Assembly: GCA_016930895.1 (NCBI GenBank)
Contig: JAFGFV010000005.1
Coordinates: forward strand, 1-10,913
Reading direction: 5' to 3'
Length of the DNA: 10,913 nucleotides
Source of the DNA: Spirochaetales bacterium
Lineage (GTDB): Bacteria > Spirochaetota > Spirochaetia > SZUA-6 > DRHE01
The stretch's first letter is position 1, and the number at the start of each line of letters is the position of its first letter. Shown piece by piece: positions 1 to 6,800 of the stretch. The translations under genes were made by a program, and so were the position numbers. A model generated the notes under the pieces. That model ran no database searches and was not told the DNA's origin. It was given only the letters and a program-made list of their open reading frames with translations.

Positions 1-35
1 AACTCCATGAGGGTCCGCGGGTAATCCTCGGTCAC
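1..35 (-). CDS. IS1595-family transposase, N-terminal fragment cut by window edge
   Basis: Reading leftwards from a GTG codon at 35-33, the sequence encodes MTEDYPRTLME and then runs off the left edge. This matches the characteristic N-terminus of IS1595-family transposases as I remember it (acidic residues, Y-P-x-T-L-x-E-F, before the zinc-ribbon region). Only eleven codons are visible, so neither the zinc ribbon nor the DDE/DDN-type catalytic residues can be checked. No in-frame ATG lies further upstream. The GTG is 8 bases from a -10-like hexamer, which favours GTG over the in-frame ATG at 8-6. It is read in the same direction as the lipoprotein gene but appears to have its own promoter. 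The family call rests on recognition of a short motif and is moderate. Confidence 0.55.
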   Translation of the reverse strand, partial: MTEDYPRTLME

Positions 36-43
36 AACCCCGG

Positions 44-72
44 ATACTATATGTTGTGTTTGGTTGAGTCAA
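44..72 (-). promoter_or_regulatory. Promoter for the transposase-like gene
   Basis: On the minus strand TTGACT (72-67) is followed after 17 bases by TAGTAT (49-44). An overlapping alternative is TATAGT with a 15-base spacer. The -10 box ends 8 bases before the GTG start codon, so the transcript would begin at or next to the start codon. Confidence 0.5.
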
Positions 73-102
73 GTAAATACCCCCTAACAGAAATGGGGGG
101 CG

Positions 103-1395
103 TCAGAGGTTGGCGGGCAGCTCGGCCCGATAGGTCTCGATCCAGCTCTCGAGGGCCCGGGAGGCCTCGTCTGCCGGGGTGCCCGAGGCCAGAAAATCGC
201 GCAGCCAGGGCACAACGGCGTCCGTCTTGAGAGTCTCCCACGAAGTTGGGAGGGCCTGCGGAAAATCCAGGAGCTCCGCCGGCGGGATCCGGCCGATGAG
301 CAGGGGATACTCCTGCGGGAACTCGAGCTCCGTCACGCTGCGCAGCGACGAGAACCCCCCGAAGAGTCCGAAGGTAGACAGGCGCTTGGAGCGGTTGACC
401 TCCAGCAGCCTCTTCTGGGTCGCCTCGTCGAGCAGCCAGTCCACGAAGATCCGCGCCCCCCACTTGTTCCGCGAGGACCTCGGGATCCCGATGCTCACCA
501 CGGACTCGTCGACCCGGATGCCCGCCTCCCCCTCGAGCCAGCGGAAGTCGGCCACGTCGGCATGGGCCTCCAGGCTCTCCGCCAGGCGGCCGCTGTCGCT
601 CAGATAAAAGAGGATCCGCTGCTCGTCCACCAGCCTGGCCATCGGCTCGTAGAGGTACTTCCGCGAGAACTCGGCGTTCCGGCTGAACCCCCCGTTGAAC
701 TCCTCGACCCAGGCACGCAGGAACGACACCCCGGCGCTCAGCCCGGCCTCGTCCCACCGCAGCTCTCCCTCCTCGCCCTCGCGGAACCCCGCGCCGTTCA
801 GGCTCAGGGCCTCGTAGAGAAATCGGTCGTCCCACAGCGGGGAGAACCCCATGCGCACGTAGCGGTCCCGGTCAACCCGGTTGAAGGCGCCGGCGGATTC
901 CCGCAGGTACTCCAGCCCCACCGAGAGGTTGGGAAGGCCCTCCTCGAAAGCCCCGGTCAGGAACACCACCGCCGGCAGCCTGAAAGACAACGGCAGGCTG
1001 ACCTGCCTGCGCTCGTGCAGGCCCGCGTCCAGAAGCCCTTCGTAGAAATCCTCCCGCTTGAGGCCCTCCTCGCCAAAGAGCCGGTCCAGAGGCGCCAGGT
1101 GTCGCCTGGCGAACAGCCCCTCCAACCCGCAGCCCACCACGACGTCCGCCTTGGCGCTATGGGAGGCCACCTGCCCCGCCGGGTCCGGCTGGTAGCACAG
1201 CACCACCTGGAGGTCCGGCCCAAGGGCGTTGAACAGCTCCACGTAGGCGGCCATCTCCGGGCAGCTGGTGCACAGGGTGATCAGGCGCGAGCGGAACAGC
1301 CCGCAGCCCGTCAGCAGGGCCGGGGCCGCCAGCATCCCGACGACGAGCAAGGCAGGCAGTAGACGCGAGGGGGAGCGCAGCCGGAAGGTGGTCAT
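103..1395 (-). CDS. Lipoprotein, ABC-type solute-binding-protein-like
   Basis: This 430-residue protein begins with a lipoprotein signal peptide: basic residues at 5, 7 and 11, a hydrophobic stretch at 12-28, and a lipobox L-T-G-C with the acylated cysteine at position 31. The mature part has the size and sequence texture of an extracellular solute-binding protein, with an early strand-rich segment, a central L-P-L-S-F-R-L-P-A hinge-like segment, and late W- and P-rich helices. It would be anchored to the outer face of a membrane and bind a sugar or other small solute; the ligand cannot be told. Start choice: the ATG at 1395 gives a normal signal peptide and lies 13 bases after a good -10 box. 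The upstream ATG at 1413 lies inside that -10 box, and the TTG at 1437 lies in the -35 box. No Shine-Dalgarno sequence is present. No permease or ATPase gene is adjacent, so the partner transporter, if any, is elsewhere. Family-level confidence is moderate. Confidence 0.72.
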   Translation of the reverse strand: MTTFRLRSPSRLLPALLVVGMLAAPALLTGCGLFRSRLITLCTSCPEMAAYVELFNALGPDLQVVLCYQPDPAGQVASHSAKADVVVGCGLEGLFARRHLAPLDRLFGEEGLKREDFYEGLLDAGLHERRQVSLPLSFRLPAVVFLTGAFEEGLPNLSVGLEYLRESAGAFNRVDRDRYVRMGFSPLWDDRFLYEALSLNGAGFREGEEGELRWDEAGLSAGVSFLRAWVEEFNGGFSRNAEFSRKYLYEPMARLVDEQRILFYLSDSGRLAESLEAHADVADFRWLEGEAGIRVDESVVSIGIPRSSRNKWGARIFVDWLLDEATQKRLLEVNRSKRLSTFGLFGGFSSLRSVTELEFPQEYPLLIGRIPPAELLDFPQALPTSWETLKTDAVVPWLRDFLASGTPADEASRALESWIETYRAELPANL

Positions 1396-1408
1396 GACTC
1401 TGGTGGGA

Positions 1409-1437
1409 ACCATAGAGAAGCCGGGACCCCTTGTCAA
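1409..1437 (-). promoter_or_regulatory. Sigma-70-type promoter of the lipoprotein gene
   Basis: A perfect TTGACA (1437-1432) and TATGGT (1414-1409) are separated by exactly 17 bases on the minus strand. Transcription would start near 1402, leaving about 7 bases before the ATG at 1395. The promoter also argues against translation starts at 1413 or 1437, which lie within the promoter boxes. Confidence 0.7.
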
Positions 1438-1459
1438 TACGCGGTGGGCTGGCCGCCTC

Positions 1460-1488
1460 TTGAGCGGGGGCTCCCCCGATGCTACCCT
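1460..1488 (+). promoter_or_regulatory. Weak candidate promoter of the radical SAM gene
   Basis: TTGAGC (1460-1465) and TACCCT (1483-1488) are 17 bases apart. The -10 match is poor (3 of 6). The spacer contains GGGGG-CT-CCCCC, a self-complementary element. The -10 box ends 8 bases before the ATG at 1497, so a transcript would start almost at the ATG. The promoter is divergent from the lipoprotein promoter, with 22 bases between the two -35 boxes. Confidence 0.35.
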
Positions 1489-1496
1489 GGGCCTGG

Positions 1497-2486
1497 ATGG
1501 CTTCCCCTTTCCGCAGCTACTCCAGCTACCTCAAAGAGCGCTACGGGGCTCCGGTGCACCGGGTGGCGGTGGACGGCGGCTTCTCCTGCCCGAACCGGGG
1601 AAGCGACCGCACCGCCCCGGGCTGCGCGTACTGTGACTCCTGGGGCTCCCGGGCACCCTACCTCGCCTCCCTGGACGAAGCCCCCGGAAGGCCGTCGGGA
1701 GCGGGCGCGGACCTCGAAGCCAGGAAGGCCTCCCTGTCGCGGCAGATCGCCCGGGCCGATGCCTTCCTGAGCGCCCGGTACGGTCCCGGAGAGCGCCTGC
1801 TGTACTTCCAGGCCTTCACCGGGACCTACGGCCCGCCGGAGATCCTGCGCGAGCTGTACGACCACGCCCTGGCCCGGGGCGAGTTCCGGGAGCTCATCGT
1901 GTCCACGCGCCCGGACTGCATCGATCGGCGGGTCGCGGAGCTGCTGGCCGCCTACCGGCGACCGGACCGCGAGGTGTGGGTCGAGCTGGGCCTCCAGTCG
2001 GCCCACGACCGCACCCTGGTGCGGGTACGCCGCGGGCACACGGTTGCGCAGTTCCGGGAGGCGTTCCTTCTGCTGCGGGAGCTGGGCTTGAGGGTCGCGG
2101 TCCACGTGATCTTCGGGCTTCCGGGGGAAGGGCTGGAGGAGATCCTGGAGACCACTGGCTACCTGGCGGCGCTGGGGACCGAGGCGCTGAAGATCCACAA
2201 CCTGCACGTGCCGCGCGGCTGCGCCCTGGCCGGCGAAGCCCTGGCCGGGGAGCTGACCGTCCCCTGCGACCGGCGCCACCTCCAGTACACGATGCGGGCC
2301 CTGGAGCTCCTGGACCCGCGGTGCATCATCATGCGCTTGACCTGCGACACCCCGCCCCAGCGCCTGCTCCTGCCGCGCCGATTCATGGCCAAGCCCCGTT
2401 TCTACCAGGAGCTGCGGCGACTCATGGAGAAGGAAGGCACCTGGCAGGGCCGGCTGTACCGCCCCGATCCGAAGGGTGTCTCCTGA
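1497..2486 (+). CDS. Radical SAM protein, YhcC/TIGR01212 family
   Basis: This 329-residue protein has the N-terminal signature of the YhcC (TIGR01212) radical SAM family: a Y-L-K-E-R-Y-G segment, then V-D-G-G-F-S-C-P-N-R-G and G-C-A-Y-C. The three cysteines (31, 43, 46; C-x11-C-x2-C) should ligate the 4Fe-4S cluster that reductively cleaves S-adenosylmethionine. Further family-like segments are Y-F-Q-A-F-T-G-T-Y-G, S-T-R-P-D-C-I, E-L-G-L-Q-S and H-V-I-F-G-L-P-G-E, as expected for the strands of a radical SAM barrel. The protein would be cytosolic and oxygen-sensitive; I do not know an established substrate for the family. Start: an in-frame ATG at 1479 adds six residues but lies inside the candidate promoter; 1497 gives the family-like N-terminus. 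Neither start has a clear Shine-Dalgarno sequence. It converges on the aminotransferase gene with 3 bp between stop codons. Confidence 0.87.
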   Translation: MASPFRSYSSYLKERYGAPVHRVAVDGGFSCPNRGSDRTAPGCAYCDSWGSRAPYLASLDEAPGRPSGAGADLEARKASLSRQIARADAFLSARYGPGERLLYFQAFTGTYGPPEILRELYDHALARGEFRELIVSTRPDCIDRRVAELLAAYRRPDREVWVELGLQSAHDRTLVRVRRGHTVAQFREAFLLLRELGLRVAVHVIFGLPGEGLEEILETTGYLAALGTEALKIHNLHVPRGCALAGEALAGELTVPCDRRHLQYTMRALELLDPRCIIMRLTCDTPPQRLLLPRRFMAKPRFYQELRRLMEKEGTWQGRLYRPDPKGVS

Positions 2487-2494
2487 GGATCAGG
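2482..2494. repeat. Small inverted repeat formed by two convergent stop codons
   Basis: CCTGA-gga-TCAGG is a perfect 5-bp inverted repeat. Each arm contains a TGA stop codon, one for the radical SAM gene (2484-2486, plus strand) and one for the aminotransferase (2492-2490, minus strand). It has no T-tract and is too short to be a convincing terminator. No other space for a terminator exists between the genes, so convergent transcripts probably overlap. Confidence 0.5.
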
Positions 2495-3794
2495 TCCCGA
2501 TCGCTTCAACCGCCTCGGCGATCGTGGTGTACAGCTCCTCCAGACGGTCGACCTCCACGCTCGAATAGGCGACCCGCAGGTAGCGGTCCTGGATGGAGAT
2601 CGTCCCGACCCCGCGCTCGTGCAGGAGCTTCCGGCGCAGCTCCTCCGCTCCACCGTCCTTGAGCTCGAAGGCGAGGAAGTAGCCGGAGTTGAAGGCCAGG
2701 GGCGCCAGGGGCGGAGAAAGCCGGGCCAGGATCTCCCTGGAGCGCTGGTAGCGCTCCTTCAGGACATCCAGCGCCCGCTGCTTCTCCTGCGTATAGGTCG
2801 GGCTCTTCATGGCCCGCAGCAGGAGACTCTGGGCGACCTGGCTGCAGCTGGACACGGAGGCGCGCACGGCTCCCATGAGCTTCTGGGTGAGGGCCGCGTA
2901 GTGCTCCTCCTCCAGTCCCCGGGCGCCGAAGCTCAGGAACCCCACCCGGAATCCCCACACCAGGTTCTCCTTGGTCGGGCCGTCCACCTTGGCGGCCAGG
3001 ATATTCTCGTGCAGGGCCGATACCTCGGAGAACAGGGAGTGAGGGTAGGTATCCTGCTCGTAGAACAACCCGAAATACGCATCATCCAGGACCACCAGCA
3101 GGTTCGCGCCGCCCCGCGCCAGCTCCTCGAGGACCTCGCAGATTCGGGCCGCTTCCTCCCGGGAGGGGGAATAGCCCGTGGGGTTGTTCGGGAAGTTCAG
3201 GACCAGGACCGCCCGGCCGCCCTCTCCGCCCGCGCTCCGGGCCGCCCGGGCCACGGTGTCGCGCAGCCCCGAGAGATTGAGCCCCCCCTCAGGGGCAAAG
3301 AAGGGGAAGGTCTCCAGCCGGGCCTGGATCCTGCCCTCGAACACCAGGCGGTAGTTTCCCCAGAACATGTCCGGGACCACGACCACGTCCCCCGGATCGG
3401 TGAACAGGTCGGCGAGGAGCGAGATCCCGTGCGTCAGGCCCGCCACGACCACGGGGAGCGAGAACAGGCGCCCGGCCAGGGCGGGGTTTTTCTCCACCAT
3501 CTCCCGCTTCCACAGCTCCCGGAGCGCAGGGTTTCCCGCGGTGGGGGCGTAGGAAAAAATCTCCTCCGGCTCCAGTGCCGGCACCAGCTCCCGGATCCCC
3601 GGGAGGCACATGGGCTGGCCGGCCTCGGTGGCCATGCCGATGGTGGCGTTCAGCCGGTGCGCGTGCTTCTTGGCCTCCGCCGACTGCGCCACGATCCCCT
3701 TGGGGAAATAGAAGCGTTTCCCGAACCCCGACAGCAGCCGCTCGACCACGGTGCCCGCGAGGCTCTCGTTCAACTGTCTGGCTAGCTCATCCAT
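2490..3794 (-). CDS. PLP-dependent aminotransferase, class I/II fold
   Basis: This 434-residue cytosolic enzyme of fold type I uses pyridoxal phosphate to move amino groups between amino acids and 2-oxo acids; its substrate cannot be read from sequence. Visible features are an S-Y-A-P-T-A-G-N-P-A-L-R segment (81-92), the N-F-P-N-N-P-T-G motif (200-207), V-L-D-D-A-Y-F (235-241) with the aspartate that contacts the PLP ring nitrogen, T-K-E-N-L-V-W-G-F-R-V-G-F (274-286) with the Schiff-base lysine at 275, and a C-terminal Y-L-R-V-A-Y-S segment with the likely carboxylate-binding arginine. Its length is near the upper end for the class. Start: ATG 3794 follows a good promoter by 7 bases; ATG 3806 (four residues longer) lies within the -10 box. 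There is no Shine-Dalgarno sequence. It follows glnE by a short gap, which suggests a link to nitrogen metabolism, but it has its own promoter. Confidence 0.87.
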   Translation of the reverse strand: MDELARQLNESLAGTVVERLLSGFGKRFYFPKGIVAQSAEAKKHAHRLNATIGMATEAGQPMCLPGIRELVPALEPEEIFSYAPTAGNPALRELWKREMVEKNPALAGRLFSLPVVVAGLTHGISLLADLFTDPGDVVVVPDMFWGNYRLVFEGRIQARLETFPFFAPEGGLNLSGLRDTVARAARSAGGEGGRAVLVLNFPNNPTGYSPSREEAARICEVLEELARGGANLLVVLDDAYFGLFYEQDTYPHSLFSEVSALHENILAAKVDGPTKENLVWGFRVGFLSFGARGLEEEHYAALTQKLMGAVRASVSSCSQVAQSLLLRAMKSPTYTQEKQRALDVLKERYQRSREILARLSPPLAPLAFNSGYFLAFELKDGGAEELRRKLLHERGVGTISIQDRYLRVAYSSVEVDRLEELYTTIAEAVEAIGT

Positions 3795-3801
3795 ACGGCG
3801 G

Positions 3802-3831
3802 ATCATAGGGACAAGCAGCCACCGCTGTCAA
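3802..3831 (-). promoter_or_regulatory. Sigma-70-type promoter of the aminotransferase gene
   Basis: A perfect TTGACA (3831-3826) and TATGAT (3807-3802, 5 of 6) are spaced 18 bases apart on the minus strand. The -35 box overlaps the glnE stop codon (3830-3828). The predicted transcription start near 3795 lies next to the ATG at 3794, so the mRNA would be leaderless. Confidence 0.65.
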
Positions 3832-6800
3832 CCGAACTGCCGCAGCAGGGACCGACGGTACGCCTCCTCGACCCGCCGCAGGCAATCCGCCACCTGCGCC
3901 AGGAACTGCTCGGCCGTGGCCTCCAGGCCGAACAGCCGCCTGGCCAGCGCCTCCAGGGCCGCGGGGTCCGTGGGCAGGCTGTGGGTCTGCCGGTTCTCGA
4001 AGAGCTGCAGGTAATGCTCGATTCTCCGCAGGAACAGGTAGTCCCGGCGCAGCCCCTCCACGGCCTCCCGCTGCAGCACCCCGACCTGCCCGAGGGCGTC
4101 CAGGGCTTCCAGGGTGTTTCCGCTCAGCAGGGCCGCCTGCAGGCGCGGGGCGTGGATCAGCTGCAGGCCCTGCACCAGGAACTCCACGTCCCGGATTCCC
4201 CCCGCCCCAAGCTTGATGTCGGAGCTGGACAGCAGCGAACGGGCCACGGCGCGTCGGGCGCTCCGGCGCATGCCCTCGATGGACTCGATTACCTCGGCCG
4301 GGTCGCGGGGCTCCCGCAGCAGCGCTCTGGCCTCCTGCAGGAAGCGCCGGCCGAGCTCGAGGTCCCCGGCCACCGGCCGCGCCTTGAGCAGCGCCTGCAG
4401 CTCCCACAACGAAGCGTGCTCCCGGTAGTAGCGCAGGAGGGACTCGCGGGAAGCCACGAGCTCCCCGGCCTTTCCGAAGGGTCTGAGCCGCAGGTCGACC
4501 CGGTACGCCTGCCCGTCCTCCAGGTGGTCGGCCAGGTCTGCCCGCAGGCGCTCCACGGTCCCGCGGTAGCCGCGGCCCCGCTCCTCCCCGCTGCGCCCCT
4601 CGCTCACGGCCAGGAGATCGATGTCGGAGCTGTAGTTGAGCTCCTCCCCTCCCAGCTTGCCGAAGGCCAGAATGCAGAAGCCCGCCGCGGGCGGGCCCGC
4701 CGGATCCGAGAGAATGCGGCGCAGCGAGACCTCGACGAGGGCTTGCGCCAGCGTGGACAGCTCGCTCATGATCCCGCCCATCTCCGCCCCGAGGCAGATG
4801 TCCCGTATGCCGATGCGCAGGAGCTCCCTCTTCTTGAACCGCCGCATGAGCACCCGCCAGGTCTCGTGGCTCTCGGTCTCCGCCGAAAGGGAGGCAAAGA
4901 AACCGGTCATCTCCTCCAGCCCCCGCAGCCTCTGCAGGTGCTCCGGCTGGGTGGCCCACTCGAAAAACTCGGGATAGCGGATCAAGACGTCGGACAGGTA
5001 CTGGCTGCCCGCGAAGATCGTGAGCAGGATTTCCAGCCGCCGGGGCTGCGACAGGAGCAGGCGGTAGCTGGGCTCGGCCCCGCGGCTGCGCTGGAAACGC
5101 TCCCAGTTGTTCAGGGCCATGTCCGGGTCGGGTTGGTGGCGGAGCAGGTCCGTGGCCAGGACCGCCAGGCGGGCGAACTCCCCCCGCCCGGCGGCTTCCC
5201 CGGCCAGGCTCCGCAGGTTCCGGTACGCCCGGCCGGTCTCCCGAAAGCCCGCCCGGGCCAGGATCTGGTGGCGCAGCTCCTCCGGGATCTCCTCGGAGAG
5301 CACCAGGTCCGCGACACTGCCCACGGCCGCAACCGGCAGGCTGCTCCTGCCGAAGTGCTGCTCGACGAAGGCGCGCACCGCCGCGGTGTGCGTCTCGAAG
5401 TCCAGGTGCAGCTTCTGAGACGGATTCAGGTCCCCGTTTCCCCGATACCCCATGCGCCGGGCCAGGTGGGTGTACTCCGGCGAGTCCAGGGCGGGGAGGA
5501 ACAGGTCGATGGCGGAACCGCGGAGCATCCGCAGGCTGTTGATGAGCACGCGCAGGAACTCGTACGCCTGCTGAAGAGCGCCCACCTCCCCGGCGGCCAG
5601 CACCCCGGCCTCGCCGAGCTCGTCGATGGCGGCCCGCAGGAAGGGGGTCCTGAGCCCGGGATGCTCCGAAGCGTGGGCCAGCTGCAGCAGCATGACCGTG
5701 TACTCCAGGTCCAGGAGCGCCCCCGGGCTGAACTTGGCGTTGAGCTCCCCGCGGCGAGTCCGCTCGTCCAGCTGCCGCCGCCGGGCCTCCAACAGCTGCG
5801 GGAGCTCGATCCTGGAGCCTGCGTAGACCATCTCGTCGCGCAGCCGCTCGACCCGGGCGCCCAGCTGGAGGTCACCCCCGATGGCCCGCAGCCGCACCAG
5901 GGCCAGCCTCTCCAGGGGATGGGCTTCGCCCTCCGGCCCGTAGTAGTTGCAGAAGCTCTCCAGGCTGCAGGCGGAGGGCCCCGAGGCTCCGTGGGGGCGC
6001 AGCCGGAGGTCCACCTGGAAAATTCCTTCTTTTTTGGCCCGGATCGCCGAGGTGGCCTCGCGGACCAGCAGCTCGAAGAACTCGGAGTTGCGGATTTTTT
6101 CCTTGCCGTCCGTGTACCCATGATCCGAGAAGACGAACAGCAGCTCGATGTCCGACGCGTAGCCCAGCTCGCCGCCTCCCAGCTTCCCCAACCCGAAGAT
6201 CCCCAGAAGCGCGGGCAGCCCCGCGACCGTCCTGGGTGTCCCGTAGCGATCGGCGAGCCGCTGCCAGGCCAGCCCGGCGGCCGCCTTCACCACCTCTTCG
6301 GCCAGGCGGGTGAGTCCCTGGCTCAGCGCCCCGAACCGGGCCTGGGAGCTGAGGATGTGGTCGAGCTCCATGAGGAAGATCTCGCGGTCCTTGAAATCGT
6401 TCAAGGCGTCGACCTTTTCCTCGTAGCTGCTCACCCGGGCGAGCGCCTCCTCCAGGCGCCCGGTCAGACCGCCCGGCGGCAGGGTGAAGCGGCGCCCCCG
6501 CACGTGGGGCTCGAGGATCGGCAGGAGGGTCTCGTACTGGAGGCGGATAAAGTCTTCCCAGAGAAAGTCGCTCGCCCCCAGCAGGCGCGCCAGGTCCTGG
6601 AGAACCCTTGGGTCGGAGAGCAGCTCGGACCAACGGCCCGCGGTTGGGACCGACAGCACCGACTCCACCAGCTGCTCGAAGCGGCAGAGGGCCGCGTAGG
6701 GGTCGGGAGCGCTGCCCAGGAAATACGTGAACTGCTTGGTCAGCAGCACCGAGAGCTTGACCTGGTCGACCTCCGCCGGGTCCGACAGCGCGCGCCCCCG

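Larger units (their letters stand above)
1..84 (-). mobile_element. Probable end of an IS1595-like insertion sequence
   Basis: The stretch from about 36 to 94 is markedly AT-rich compared with everything to its right, and it leads directly into the transposase-like N-terminus on the minus strand. It starts abruptly just after the lipoprotein stop codon. I take this as the outer end of the insertion element with its promoter. The exact terminal inverted repeat cannot be fixed because the other end is outside the window; the boundary near 84, at the run of C bases, is an estimate. The 8-bp target duplication typical of the family cannot be tested here. Confidence 0.4.

Noticed and set aside
80..100. 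Terminator after the lipoprotein gene
   Set aside because: CCCCC and GGGGG could form a 5-bp stem with a 10-base loop, but no T-tract follows on the minus strand, and the left arm probably belongs to the insertion element.
1396..1437. Longer lipoprotein starts at ATG 1413 or TTG 1437
   Set aside because: Both codons lie within the -10 and -35 boxes of a good promoter, so they would not be in the mRNA, and the ATG at 1395 gives a normal signal peptide.
2619..3785. A 388-codon plus-strand open frame
   Set aside because: It is a shadow of the aminotransferase gene, whose PLP motifs are intact on the other strand.
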